24,169 nucleotides of DNA. It comes from PALSA-911 sp037442565 (GTDB taxonomy: Bacteria > Pseudomonadota > Alphaproteobacteria > Acetobacterales > Acetobacteraceae). A program made the position numbers and the translations under genes. The first letter of the stretch is position 1, and each line of letters opens with the position of its first letter. Location: NCBI GenBank assembly GCA_037442565.1, contig JBBIQA010000051.1:1-24169 (forward strand), given 5' to 3'. Of this stretch, positions 6,821 to 16,278 are shown piece by piece. The notes beneath the pieces are model-generated. The model saw only the letters and a program-made list of their open reading frames with translations, did no database searches and was not told the DNA's origin.

Positions 6821-6834
6821 TTGATTTAGGTCAA
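6821..6834 (+). promoter_or_regulatory. FNR/DNR-type box upstream of narK
   Basis: TTGATTTAGGTCAA matches the TTGAT-N4-ATCAA consensus at nine of ten positions. It is centred 80 bp before the narK start codon, so activation from position -41.5 would put the transcript start near 6869, leaving a leader of about 38 bases. This is the expected control site for anaerobic nitrate respiration genes and the likely target of the adjacent regulator or of a genomic FNR/Anr. Confidence 0.75.
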
Positions 6835-6906
6835 CGTTGCGTGCCCGCCGACGATGCGACCTGTTGCCTGCCGCAAGAAGCGCGGCGTCATTTCAGGAGA
6901 TACGAC

Positions 6907-9615
6907 ATGCCGGCGGAGCAGGCGGCTATATCGGACGGCGAACGCACACGCGCCCTGGCCGCGAGCACCACGGCCTTTACGGTGTGTTTCGCGGTCTGGT
7001 CGATCTTTTCGATCATCGGCATCGGCATCAAGCAGCAGCTCGGGCTCGACGACACGGAATTCGGCCTGCTGGTCGGCACCCCGATCCTCACCGGCTCCCT
7101 GATCCGCCTCGTGCTCGGCATGTGGACCGACCGGTACGGCGGGCGGGTGGTTTTCGCGCTGGTGATGCTGGCCGCCGCGGCCGCCACCTTCCTGCTGTCG
7201 TTTGCAACCACCTACCCGATGATGCTGCTGGCCGCACTCGGCGTGGGCATCGCCGGCGGCAGCTTCGCGGTCGGCATCGCCTATGTCTCGCGCTGGTATC
7301 CGCAGGAAAAGCAGGGCACCGCGCTCGGCATTTTCGGCATGGGCAATGTCGGCTCGGCGGTGACCAAGCTGCTGGCGCCGCTGGTGATGATCGCCTTCGG
7401 CTGGCCGGTGGTGGCGCAGGTCTGGGCCGGCGTGCTGGTGCTGATGGCGGTGGTGTTCTGGTTCACCACCACCGACGATCCGGTGCTGCGCGCCCACCGT
7501 GCCGGGCAGGGCAGGCGGCTCAGCCTGGGCGAGCAGCTGGCGCCGCTGGCCGATGCGCGGGTCTGGCGCTTCTCGCTGTATTACTTCTTCGTCTTCGGCG
7601 GCTTCGTGGCGCTGGCGCTGTGGCTGCCGCGCTATTTCGTCGGCGCCTATCACATGAACATCGCCATCGCCGGCATCCTGGGCGCCTGCTACTCCATCCC
7701 CGGCAGCCTGTTCCGGGTCTATGGCGGGGTGCTGTCGGACCGGATCGGCGCGCGGCGGGTGATGTATATCTCGCTCGGCCTGGCGGCGCTGTGCACCTTC
7801 CTGCTGTCCTATCCGCCCACCGAGTACATCGTGCACGGCCGGCATGGCGACTACGGCTTCAGCCTGAGCATGGGCCTGGCGCCGTTCGTGGCGATCGTCT
7901 TCGGCCTCGGCTTCGCCATGGCGCTCGGCAAGGCCGCGGTCTACCGGCATATCCCGATCTATTATCCGGGCAATGTCGGTCCGGTGGGCGGCGTGGTGGG
8001 CATGGTCGGCGGGCTCGGCGGCTTCCTGCTGCCGATCGCCTTCGGCCTGATGAACGACCTGACCGGGCTGTGGACCAGCTGCTTCATGCTGCTGTTCCTC
8101 ATCGCCACGGTCAGCCTGGCCTGGATGCACGCCGCCATCCTGCGCATGGAACGCCGCGCCCCGGGCCTGACGGACACGCGCTTCCTGGCCGAACTGCAGC
8201 CGCAGGGTGAGGAACTGGCCGACTGGAACCCCGAGGACAAGATCTTCTGGGCCGCCAGGGGCCGGAGCATCGCCAACCGCAATCTGTGGATCTCCATTCC
8301 CGCCCTGCTGCTGGCCTTCGCGGTGTGGATGGTCTGGTCGGTGGTGGTGATCAACCTGCCCTCGATCGGCTTCAAGTTCAGCCCGGACGAGCTGTTCTGG
8401 CTGGCGGCCCTGCCCGGCCTGTCCGGCGCGGTGCTGCGCGCGTTCTACGCCTTCATGGTGCCGATCTTCGGCGGGCGCACCTGGACCACGGTGTCCACCG
8501 CGTCGTTGCTGATCCCGGCGGTGGGCATCGGCATGGCGGTGCAGCAGCCGGGCACGCCCTACAACGTGTTCCTGATCCTGGCGCTGCTGTGCGGCCTGGG
8601 CGGCGGCAACTTCGCCTCGTCCATGGCGCATATCAGCTTCTTCTTCCCCAAGGAACAGAAGGGCCAGGCGCTGGCGCTGAATGCCGGGCTCGGCAATCTG
8701 GGCGTCTCCGTCGTGCAGTTCCTGGTGCCGCTGGCGATCACCGCCGGGGTGTTCGGGGCATTCGGCGGCGCGCCGCAGACGCTCGCGTCCGGCAAGCAGA
8801 TCTGGCTGCAGAATGCCGGCTTCATCTGGGTGCCGATGATCGTGGCGGCCACGCTGGCGGCCTGGTTCGGCATGAACAACGTGGCCGCGGCCAAGGCATC
8901 CTTCGCCGACCAGGCGGTGATCTTCCGCAATCCGCATACCTGGATCCTGTGCTTCCTCTACACCGGCGTGTTCGGCAGCTTCATCGGCTACTCCGCCGGC
9001 TTCCCGCTGCTGACCAAGACGCTGTTCCCCGGGGTCAATCCGGTGGCCTACGCCTTCCTCGGGCCGCTGATCGGCGCGGCCAGCCGGTCCTTCTCCGGCT
9101 GGATGGCGGATCGCTGGGGCGGCGCGCGGGTGACCATCGGGGTGTTCGCGGTGATGATCGCCGCGGTTTGCGGGGTGCTGTATTTCGTCGCCAACCGCAC
9201 CGATCCGGGCGCCTTCTGGGGCTTCCTGGCGATGTTCCTGCTGCTGTTCGCCGCCAGCGGCGTCGGCAACGCCTCCACCTTCCAGATGATGCCGGCGATC
9301 TTCCGCACCCTGCATCTGCGCCGCGCCGAGGGGCGAGGGGCGGAGGCGCTGGCCCAGGCGCAGCGCGACGCCGCCACCGAGGGCGCCGCCGTGCTCGGCT
9401 TCACCTCGGCGGTGGCCGCCTTCGGGGCCTTCTTCATCCCGAAAAGCTTCGGCAGTTCCATCGCCCTGACCGGCAGCCCGGCCAGCGCGCTGGTCGGCTT
9501 CATCGCCTTCTACGCGCTGTGTCTGCTGGTCACCTGGTGGTTCTACACCCGCCGCGGCGCGCCGGCCCGGGTTTCCGGCGCGCACGCCCCCGCCACCGCC
9601 GCAACGTCTGCCTAG
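6907..9615 (+). CDS. narK: Fused NarK1-NarK2 nitrate/nitrite transporter (two MFS domains)
   Basis: The 902-residue protein is two complete 12-helix major facilitator domains in tandem (about 24 membrane segments), joined by a charged linker near residues 415-455. The first domain carries GTPILTGSLIRLVLG with Arg67 and IPGSLFRVYGG with Arg270. The second carries LPGLSGAVLRAFYAF with Arg511 and LIGAASRSFSG with Arg727. These correspond to the paired substrate-binding arginines (R89, R305) of E. coli NarK. Nitrate-signature glycine segments are also visible (GIFGMGNVGSAVT; LNAGLGNLGVSVVQF). By analogy with the Paracoccus fusion, the first half would be the proton-nitrate symporter type and the second the nitrate/nitrite antiporter type. 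The ATG at 6907 has AGGAG eight to nine bases upstream. The stop is ten bases before narG, indicating one operon. Confidence 0.95.
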   Translation: MPAEQAAISDGERTRALAASTTAFTVCFAVWSIFSIIGIGIKQQLGLDDTEFGLLVGTPILTGSLIRLVLGMWTDRYGGRVVFALVMLAAAAATFLLSFATTYPMMLLAALGVGIAGGSFAVGIAYVSRWYPQEKQGTALGIFGMGNVGSAVTKLLAPLVMIAFGWPVVAQVWAGVLVLMAVVFWFTTTDDPVLRAHRAGQGRRLSLGEQLAPLADARVWRFSLYYFFVFGGFVALALWLPRYFVGAYHMNIAIAGILGACYSIPGSLFRVYGGVLSDRIGARRVMYISLGLAALCTFLLSYPPTEYIVHGRHGDYGFSLSMGLAPFVAIVFGLGFAMALGKAAVYRHIPIYYPGNVGPVGGVVGMVGGLGGFLLPIAFGLMNDLTGLWTSCFMLLFLIATVSLAWMHAAILRMERRAPGLTDTRFLAELQPQGEELADWNPEDKIFWAARGRSIANRNLWISIPALLLAFAVWMVWSVVVINLPSIGFKFSPDELFWLAALPGLSGAVLRAFYAFMVPIFGGRTWTTVSTASLLIPAVGIGMAVQQPGTPYNVFLILALLCGLGGGNFASSMAHISFFFPKEQKGQALALNAGLGNLGVSVVQFLVPLAITAGVFGAFGGAPQTLASGKQIWLQNAGFIWVPMIVAATLAAWFGMNNVAAAKASFADQAVIFRNPHTWILCFLYTGVFGSFIGYSAGFPLLTKTLFPGVNPVAYAFLGPLIGAASRSFSGWMADRWGGARVTIGVFAVMIAAVCGVLYFVANRTDPGAFWGFLAMFLLLFAASGVGNASTFQMMPAIFRTLHLRRAEGRGAEALAQAQRDAATEGAAVLGFTSAVAAFGAFFIPKSFGSSIALTGSPASALVGFIAFYALCLLVTWWFYTRRGAPARVSGAHAPATAATSA

Positions 9616-9625
9616 GACACTGAGC

Positions 9626-12600
9626 ATGAGCCATTTCCTCGACCGGCTGACCTTCTTCCGCAAGAACGTCGACAGCTTCTCCGGCAACCATGGCGTGGTG
9701 ACCAACGAGGACCGCACCTGGGAGGAGGCGTACCGCTCCCGCTGGCAGCACGACAAGATCGTGCGCTCCACCCACGGGGTGAACTGCACCGGATCGTGCA
9801 GCTGGAAGATCTACGTCAAGGGCGGGATCGTCACCTGGGAAACCCAGCAGACCGACTATCCGCGCACGCGGCCGGATCTGCCGAACCATGAGCCGCGCGG
9901 CTGCGCCCGCGGGGCCAGCTATTCCTGGTATCTCTACAGCGCCAACCGGCTGAAATATCCGCTGGTGCGCCGCCGCCTGGTGGAGCTGTGGCGGGCCGAG
10001 CGCGCCACGCTGGGGCCGGTGGAGGCCTGGGCCGCGATCGTGGAGAACCCGGCCAAGGCCCGCCGCTACAAATCCATCCGCGGCCTGGGCGGCTTCGTGC
10101 GCGCGAAATGGGACGAGGTGCAGGAAATCATCGCCGCGGCCAACGTGTACACCGCGAAGAAGCACGGCCCGGACCGGATCATCGGCTTCTCGCCGATCCC
10201 GGCCATGTCCATGGTCTCCTACGCCGCCGGCAGCCGCTATCTGTCGCTGATCGGCGGCGTGTGCATGAGCTTCTACGACTGGTACTGCGACCTGCCGCCG
10301 GCCAGCCCGCAGACCTGGGGCGAGCAGACCGACGTGCCGGAAAGCGCCGATTGGTACAATTCCAGCTTCCTGCTGCTGTGGGGCTCCAACGTGCCGCAGA
10401 CCCGCACGCCGGACGCGCATTTCTATACCGAGGTCCGCTACAAGGGCACCAAGTCGGTCGTCATCTGCCCCGACTATTCCGAGGCGGCGAAGTTCGCCGA
10501 TCTTTGGTTGCATCCGAAACAGGGCACCGACGCGGCGCTGGCGATGGCGATGGGCCACGTGATCCTGAAGGAATTTCATCTGGCCGGCCGCAGCGCCTAT
10601 TTCGACGATTACTGCCGCAGGACCACCGACATGCCGATGCTGGTGACGCTGGAGAAGGCGGGCGAGGGCTTCGCGCCCGGCCGGCTGCTGCGCGCGGCCG
10701 ATCTGGAAGGCGACATGCAGCAGACCAACAACCCGGACTGGAAGACGCTGGCCTTCGACGAAGGCGACCGGACGCTGCGCATCCCCAACGGCTCCATCGG
10801 CTTTCGCTGGGGTGAGAGCGGCAAGTGGAACATCGAGGACAAGGATGCCCGCGACGGCAGCCAGACGCGGCTGGCGCTGACCCTGGCGGACCAGCCGGAT
10901 GCGATGCTGTCGGTGGCGTTCCCGTATTTCGGCGGCACCGCTCCGACGAGCTTCCATGCCACCGACCATGCGGCGGTGCTGCATCGCAACGTGCCCGTGC
11001 GGATCGTGCAGACCAAGGCCGGCCCGGTGCATGTCGCCACGGTGTTCGACCTGATGGTGGCCAATTACGGCATCGACCGCGGCTTCGGCGGCGGCAACGT
11101 GGCGGCCAGCCTGGACGACGACATCCCCTACACCCCGGCCTGGGCCGAGGCGGTAACCGGTGTCGACCGCAACCACATCGCCACCGTCGCCCGCCAGTTC
11201 GCCGACAATGCGGACCGGACGCACGGCCGGTCCATGGTCATCCTGGGCGCCGGGCTGAACCATTGGTACCACATGGACATGATCTACCGCGGCATCATCA
11301 ACATGCTGATGATGTGCGGCTGCATCGGCCAGACCGGCGGCGGTTGGTCGCACTATGTGGGCCAGGAGAAATTGCGCCCGCAGACCGGCTGGACCGCGCT
11401 CGCCTTCGCGCTGGACTGGAACCGCCCTCCGCGGCAGATGAACTCCACCAGCTTCTTCTATGCCCATACCTCGCAATGGCGCTACGAAAAGATGGAGACC
11501 TCGGCCTTGCTCTCGCCGGTGGCGGGGCTGGGCGGGGCCGGGGCGAAGCTGCCGGCGACGCTGATCGACTGCAACGTGAAGGCCGAGCGCATGGGCTGGC
11601 TGCCCTCCGCGCCGCAGCTGGAAACCAATTCCCTGACCATCGCCGCCGCCGCGGACGCGGCGGGGCAGGCGGTGCCCGACTATGTCGCGGCGCAGCTGCA
11701 ATCGGGGGGGCTGAAATTCTCCGCCGAGGACCCCGACGCCGAGGCCAATTTCCCCCGCAACATGTTCGTCTGGCGCAGCAACCTGCTGGGCGCCAGCGGC
11801 AAGGGGCATGAGTATTTTCTGAAATACCTGCTGGGTACCGACCACGGCGTGCTGGGCAAGGACATGGGGGTGGAGGGCGGCACCAGGCCGGCTGACGTGA
11901 AATGGCACGAAGAGGCGCCGACCGGCAAGCTGGACCTGCTGGTGACACTGGATTTCCGCATGTCCACCACCTGCGTCTATTCCGATATCGTGCTGCCGAC
12001 GGCCACCTGGTACGAGAAGCACGACCTGAATACCTCCGACATGCATCCGTTCATCCATCCGCTGTCGGCGGCGGTGGACTCGGCCTGGGAATCGCGTACC
12101 GACTGGGACATCTACAAGGGCATCGCCCGGAAGTTCTCCGAGGTGGCGAAGGGCCATCTGGGCGCCGAGCGGGATGTGGTGCTGACCCCGATCATGCACG
12201 ACACCGCCGGCGAGATGGCGCAGCCCTACGATGTCGGCGACTGGAAGCAGGGCGATTGCCCGCCGGTTCCCGGCGTCACCATGCCGAACGTGACCGTGGT
12301 GCAGCGCGACTACCCCGCCACCTATGACCGTTTCACCTCCATCGGCCCGCTGATGGAGAAGATCGGCAACGGCGGCAAGGGCATCGGCTGGAAGACCGGC
12401 CACGAGGTGGAGTTCCTCGGCAAGCTCAACGGCCTGGCCGCCAACGGCCAGCCGCGCATCGAGACCGACATCGACGCCGCCGAGATGATCCTGGCCCTGG
12501 CGCCGGAGACCAACGGCGAGGTGGCGGTGAAGGCGTGGGAGGCGCTGGGCAAGCAGACCGGGCGGGATCACCGCCATCTGGCCCTGCCGCGCGAGGACGA

Positions 12601-13384
12601 AAAGATCCGCTTCCGCGACCTGCAGGCGCAGCCGCGCAAGATCATCTCGTCGCCGACCTGGAGCGGCATCGAAAGCGAACATGTCAGCTACAATGCCGGC
12701 TACACCAACGTGCATGAACGGATCCCCTGGCGCACCCTGACCGGGCGGCAGCAATTCTATCAGGACCATGCCTGGATGCGCGCCTTCGGCGAGGCGCTGG
12801 CGGTGTATCGCCCGCCGATCGACACCCAGACCCTGAAGTCGGTGCAGAACCTGGCCAATGAGCGGCCGTCGATCGCGCTGAACTTCCTGACCCCGCATCA
12901 GAAATGGGGCATCCACAGCACCTACAGCGACAATCTGCTGATGCTGACGCTCAATCGCGGCGGTCCGGTGGTGTGGATCAGCGAAACCGATGCCAGGACG
13001 GCCGGGCTCGTCGATAACGACTGGATCGAGGTGTTCAACGCCAACGGATCGCTGACTGCGCGCGCCGTGGTCAGCCAGCGGATCCAGCCCGGCATGTGCA
13101 TGATGTATCACGCGCAGGAGAAGATCGTGAACGTGCCGGGCAGCGAAATCACCGGGCTGCGCGGCGGCATCCACAACTCCGTCACCCGCGTCTGCCCCAA
13201 GCCCACCCATATGATCGGCGGCTACGCGCAGCTTTCCTACGGCTTCAACTATTACGGCACGGTCGGTTCCAACCGTGACGAGTTTGTCGTGGTACGCAAG
13301 ATGGCGAACGTCGAATGGCTGGAGGGTCCGCACAAGGACGCAGAGCCCGGCGAATTGCAGACCGCTCAGGGAGTTGTGTCATGA
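9626..13384 (+). CDS. narG: Respiratory nitrate reductase alpha subunit (molybdoenzyme)
   Basis: The 1252-residue product is full length and collinear with E. coli NarG. It reduces nitrate to nitrite on the cytoplasmic side of the membrane using bis-MGD molybdenum. His50, Cys54, Cys58 (HGVNCTGSCSW) and Cys93 (EPRGCARGASYSW) are the FS0 iron-sulfur ligands at the same numbers as in E. coli. Asp222 in YDWYCDLPPASP is the molybdenum ligand, which distinguishes NarG from the periplasmic Nap family (Cys ligand). The N-terminus MSHFLDRLTFF is the vestigial Tat-like start seen in cytoplasmic NarG. AGGA lies eight bases before the ATG. The gene begins ten bases after narK and its stop overlaps the narH start by four bases (ATGA). 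Confidence 0.98.
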   Translation: MSHFLDRLTFFRKNVDSFSGNHGVVTNEDRTWEEAYRSRWQHDKIVRSTHGVNCTGSCSWKIYVKGGIVTWETQQTDYPRTRPDLPNHEPRGCARGASYSWYLYSANRLKYPLVRRRLVELWRAERATLGPVEAWAAIVENPAKARRYKSIRGLGGFVRAKWDEVQEIIAAANVYTAKKHGPDRIIGFSPIPAMSMVSYAAGSRYLSLIGGVCMSFYDWYCDLPPASPQTWGEQTDVPESADWYNSSFLLLWGSNVPQTRTPDAHFYTEVRYKGTKSVVICPDYSEAAKFADLWLHPKQGTDAALAMAMGHVILKEFHLAGRSAYFDDYCRRTTDMPMLVTLEKAGEGFAPGRLLRAADLEGDMQQTNNPDWKTLAFDEGDRTLRIPNGSIGFRWGESGKWNIEDKDARDGSQTRLALTLADQPDAMLSVAFPYFGGTAPTSFHATDHAAVLHRNVPVRIVQTKAGPVHVATVFDLMVANYGIDRGFGGGNVAASLDDDIPYTPAWAEAVTGVDRNHIATVARQFADNADRTHGRSMVILGAGLNHWYHMDMIYRGIINMLMMCGCIGQTGGGWSHYVGQEKLRPQTGWTALAFALDWNRPPRQMNSTSFFYAHTSQWRYEKMETSALLSPVAGLGGAGAKLPATLIDCNVKAERMGWLPSAPQLETNSLTIAAAADAAGQAVPDYVAAQLQSGGLKFSAEDPDAEANFPRNMFVWRSNLLGASGKGHEYFLKYLLGTDHGVLGKDMGVEGGTRPADVKWHEEAPTGKLDLLVTLDFRMSTTCVYSDIVLPTATWYEKHDLNTSDMHPFIHPLSAAVDSAWESRTDWDIYKGIARKFSEVAKGHLGAERDVVLTPIMHDTAGEMAQPYDVGDWKQGDCPPVPGVTMPNVTVVQRDYPATYDRFTSIGPLMEKIGNGGKGIGWKTGHEVEFLGKLNGLAANGQPRIETDIDAAEMILALAPETNGEVAVKAWEALGKQTGRDHRHLALPREDEKIRFRDLQAQPRKIISSPTWSGIESEHVSYNAGYTNVHERIPWRTLTGRQQFYQDHAWMRAFGEALAVYRPPIDTQTLKSVQNLANERPSIALNFLTPHQKWGIHSTYSDNLLMLTLNRGGPVVWISETDARTAGLVDNDWIEVFNANGSLTARAVVSQRIQPGMCMMYHAQEKIVNVPGSEITGLRGGIHNSVTRVCPKPTHMIGGYAQLSYGFNYYGTVGSNRDEFVVVRKMANVEWLEGPHKDAEPGELQTAQGVVS

Positions 13385-14913
13385 AGATCCGCGCGCAGAT
13401 CGCGATGGTGCTCAACCTCGACAAGTGCATCGGCTGCCATACCTGTTCGGTCACCTGCAAGAACGTCTGGACCTCCCGCGACGGGGTCGAGTACGCCTGG
13501 TTCAACAATGTGGAGACCAAGCCCGGCATCGGCTATCCGAAGGAGTGGGAGAACCAGAAGAAGTGGAAGGGCGGCTGGGTCCGCCGCGCGAACGGCCGGC
13601 TGGAGCCGCGCATGGGCGGCAAGTTCAGGGTGCTGGCGAAGATCTTCGCCAACCCGGACCTGCCGGAGATCGACGACTACTACGATCCCTTCACCTATGA
13701 CTACGCCCATCTGCAATCGGCGCCGCTGAGCCAGGCCTCGCCGACCGCCCGGCCGCAATCGGTGATCACCGGCCAGCGGATCGAGAAAATCGAATGGGGG
13801 CCGAACTGGGAGGAAATCCTCGGCGGCGAGTTCGCCAAGCGTTCGCAGGACACGAATTTCGAGGCGGTGGAGAAGGAGATCTACGGCCAGTTCGAAAACA
13901 GTTTCATGATGTACCTGCCGCGCCTGTGCGAACACTGCCTCAATCCCGCCTGCGTCGCGGCCTGCCCGTCCGGCTCGATCTACAAGCGCGAGGAGGACGG
14001 CATCGTGCTGATCGATCAGGACAAGTGCCGGGGCTGGCGGATGTGCGTGTCCGCCTGTCCGTACAAGAAGATCTACTACAACTGGGAGAGCGGCAAGGCG
14101 GAGAAATGCATCTTCTGCTATCCGCGCATCGAGGCCGGCCAGCCGACGGTCTGCTCGGAAACCTGCGTCGGGCGCATCCGCTATCTCGGCGTCATGCTGT
14201 ACGACGCCGACCGGATCGAGGAAGCGGCCGGCAAGGCGGATGAGCGCGACCTGTATCGGGCGCAGCTCGATATCTTCCTGAACCCCAATGATCCCGAAGT
14301 GATCGCCCAGGCGCGGGCGGACGGTATTCCGGAAGCCTGGCTGGAAGCGGCGAAGCTGTCGCCGGTCTACAGGATGGCGATCGACTGGAAGATCGCGTTT
14401 CCGCTGCACCCGGAATACCGCACCCTGCCGATGGTCTGGTACGTGCCGCCGCTGTCGCCGATCCAGGCCAAGGCGGAGGCCGGGCAGCTCGGCCTGAATG
14501 GCCAGATCCCCGACGTGTCGCAATTGCGCATTCCCATCCGCTATCTGGCCAATCTGCTGACCGCGGGGGAGGAATATCCGGTGCGTTTCGCGCTGGAACG
14601 GCTGCTGGCGATGCGCGCCTACATGCGCTCCCGCCATGTCGAGGGACGCGAGAACCTGGAGGTGCTGGAGCAGGTCAATCTGGACCGGGCGACGGTGGAG
14701 GACATGTACCGGATCCTGGCGCTGGCCGCCTATGAGGACCGCTTCGTGATCCCGACGACGCACCGCGAATATGCCGAAAACGCCTATGACCTGAAAAGCG
14801 CCTGCGGCTTCAGCTTCGGCAATGGCTGCGCGGGCGGCGATAGCGGGCTGTTCGGCCGGGCGAAGCACAGCCACGGCGTGCAGGCGCCGGCCGATGCCAA
14901 GGTGGGGTTCTGA
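13381..14913 (+). CDS. narH: Respiratory nitrate reductase beta subunit (iron-sulfur)
   Basis: The 510-residue protein carries four cysteine groups that bind one [3Fe-4S] and three [4Fe-4S] clusters relaying electrons from NarI haem to NarG: C16/C19/C22/C26, C183/C186/C191/C195, C216/W219/C222/C226, and C243/C246/C258/C262. The Trp in CRGWRMC replaces a cysteine exactly as in E. coli NarH and defines the [3Fe-4S] cluster. The start was set at the ATG at 13381, overlapping the narG stop, because the sequence from there (MKIRAQIAMVLNLDKCIGC) aligns with the conserved NarH N-terminus; the frame is open further upstream but would duplicate the narG end. The narJ gene starts two bases after its stop. 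Confidence 0.98.
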   Translation: MKIRAQIAMVLNLDKCIGCHTCSVTCKNVWTSRDGVEYAWFNNVETKPGIGYPKEWENQKKWKGGWVRRANGRLEPRMGGKFRVLAKIFANPDLPEIDDYYDPFTYDYAHLQSAPLSQASPTARPQSVITGQRIEKIEWGPNWEEILGGEFAKRSQDTNFEAVEKEIYGQFENSFMMYLPRLCEHCLNPACVAACPSGSIYKREEDGIVLIDQDKCRGWRMCVSACPYKKIYYNWESGKAEKCIFCYPRIEAGQPTVCSETCVGRIRYLGVMLYDADRIEEAAGKADERDLYRAQLDIFLNPNDPEVIAQARADGIPEAWLEAAKLSPVYRMAIDWKIAFPLHPEYRTLPMVWYVPPLSPIQAKAEAGQLGLNGQIPDVSQLRIPIRYLANLLTAGEEYPVRFALERLLAMRAYMRSRHVEGRENLEVLEQVNLDRATVEDMYRILALAAYEDRFVIPTTHREYAENAYDLKSACGFSFGNGCAGGDSGLFGRAKHSHGVQAPADAKVGF

Positions 14914-14915
14914 TC

Positions 14916-15575
14916 ATGCAGACCTTCCGCATTCTCTCGGCCCTGCTGTCCTATCCCGAGGCGGACCTGATCGCCGCCCTGCCGTCCTTCGCGCCGGTGC
15001 TGCGGGCGGAGGCGCTGCTGCCGGCCGGCCCGGCCGCGGCGCTGGATGGTTTCATCCAGGACCTGGCCGCGCTGCCGCTGCTGGACGCGCAGGAACGCTA
15101 TGTCGGGCTGTTCGACCGCAACCGCTCCCTGTCGCTGCATATCTACGAGCACGTGCACGGCGAATCCCGTGATCGCGGCCAGGCGATGGTGCGCCTGGCC
15201 GAGCTGTACCGGCTGCACGGCCTGCACATCGCCGCCCAGGAACTGCCGGATTACCTGCCGCTGTTCCTGGAGTTCCTGTCGCTGCTGCCGGCGCAAGCCG
15301 CGCGCTCGCTGCTGGCGGACGCGGTGCATGTGCTGGCCGCCCTGCGCCAGAAGCTGCAGGGACGCGACAGCCCCTATGCCGCCGTCCTTGCCGCCACCGA
15401 GGCCCTGGCGGCGCGGCCGGCGCAGCCGCGGATGGTGGCGGACACCGTGGCGGCGCTGAAGCCCGACGCCGATACGCTCGCCGCACTGGACCGGCAGTGG
15501 GAGGAGGAAGCGGTGCGCTTCGTCTCCGCCGCCGGGCCGGACGGCGCCGCCCCCGCAGCCGCTTGTGGAGCCTGA
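14916..15575 (+). CDS. narJ: Nitrate reductase molybdenum cofactor assembly chaperone
   Basis: The 219-residue protein is the system-specific chaperone that holds apo-NarGH and enables molybdenum cofactor and FS0 insertion before membrane docking. Family blocks are clear: a helical start MQTFRILSALLSYPE, the ERYVGLFDRNRSLSLHIYEH segment, HGESRDRGQAM, and the ELPDYLPLFLEFLS helix. It is soluble and all-helical. Its ATG lies two bases after the narH stop with a GGTGGGG upstream, and its end reaches a few bases into the region containing the narI ribosome site, so translation of the two is probably coupled. The last about 15 residues are Ala/Pro-rich and unconserved. Confidence 0.97.
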   Translation: MQTFRILSALLSYPEADLIAALPSFAPVLRAEALLPAGPAAALDGFIQDLAALPLLDAQERYVGLFDRNRSLSLHIYEHVHGESRDRGQAMVRLAELYRLHGLHIAAQELPDYLPLFLEFLSLLPAQAARSLLADAVHVLAALRQKLQGRDSPYAAVLAATEALAARPAQPRMVADTVAALKPDADTLAALDRQWEEEAVRFVSAAGPDGAAPAAACGA

Positions 15576-15579
15576 TCCG

Positions 15580-16278
15580 ATGCTCAATTCCGTCCTGTTC
15601 GGGATCTATCCCTATATCGCCGGCGCGGTATTCCTGGCCGGCAGCCTGATCCGCTTCGACCGGGAGCAATATACCTGGCGCTCCGGTTCCTCGCAGTTGC
15701 TCGGCAGGAAGCTTCTGCGCGTGGGCAGCAACTGCTTTCATGTCGGCATCCTCGCCATCCTGGCGGGGCATTTCGTCGGCCTGCTGACGCCGCACGCGGT
15801 CTATACCGCCCTCGGGCTGTCGGTGGAGAACAAGCAGTTGCTGGCAATGGTGGCGGGCGGCGTGTTTGGCGCGGTGTGCTTCCTCGGCATCACTTTGCTG
15901 GTGTTGCGCCGGCTGTCCGACCCGCGCATCCGCGCCACCAGCAGCGTAATGGATATCGCCATCCTGCTGATGCTGTACGCGCAACTCACGCTTGGGCTGG
16001 CTTCCATATTCGTGTCCGCCCAGCATCTGGACGGCAGCGAAATGCTGAAGCTGGCCGGCTGGGCGCAGCACATCGTGACCCTGCGCCCAGGTGCCGCGGA
16101 GCTGATGCAGGATGTCCATCCGATCTTCAAGCTGCATATCCTGTTGGGGCTGACGATCTTCCTGGTGTTCCCGTTCTCCCGCCTGGTGCATATCTGGTCC
16201 GTCCCGGTCGGCTATGTCGGGCGCAGCTATCAGGTCGTGCGCCGGCGCGGCGGGGCCGGCGCGGCGCGGGGGCGGTGA
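15580..16278 (+). CDS. narI: Respiratory nitrate reductase gamma subunit (cytochrome b)
   Basis: The 232-residue protein is a five-helix membrane cytochrome b that oxidises quinol and passes electrons to NarH. Haem ligands are His54 and His64 (NCFHVGILAILAGHFVGLLT) and His186 and His204 (FKLHILLG; SRLVHIWSVPV), matching the four ligands of E. coli NarI within two residues. The C-terminal cytoplasmic tail (YVGRSYQVVRRR) is typical. I chose the ATG at 15580, with GGAG nine bases before it; an in-frame GTG at 15565 overlapping narJ is possible but would add an unconserved VEPDP. Its stop codon overlaps the start of the next gene (TGATG), so the PpiC gene is translationally coupled. Confidence 0.96.
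   Translation: MLNSVLFGIYPYIAGAVFLAGSLIRFDREQYTWRSGSSQLLGRKLLRVGSNCFHVGILAILAGHFVGLLTPHAVYTALGLSVENKQLLAMVAGGVFGAVCFLGITLLVLRRLSDPRIRATSSVMDIAILLMLYAQLTLGLASIFVSAQHLDGSEMLKLAGWAQHIVTLRPGAAELMQDVHPIFKLHILLGLTIFLVFPFSRLVHIWSVPVGYVGRSYQVVRRRGGAGAARGR

Noticed and set aside
6793..6906. Upstream ATG at 6793 as an alternative narK start
   Set aside because: It lies inside the palindrome, has no Shine-Dalgarno and would place the FNR box inside the coding region. The ATG at 6907 has a good AGGAG and matches the expected NarK N-terminus.
6826..13333. Two very long antisense open frames (987 and 1267 codons) opposite narK and narG
   Set aside because: Same cause: third-position GC bias removes stop codons on the complementary strand. 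The products are Gln/His/Arg/Gly-rich without any recognisable motif.
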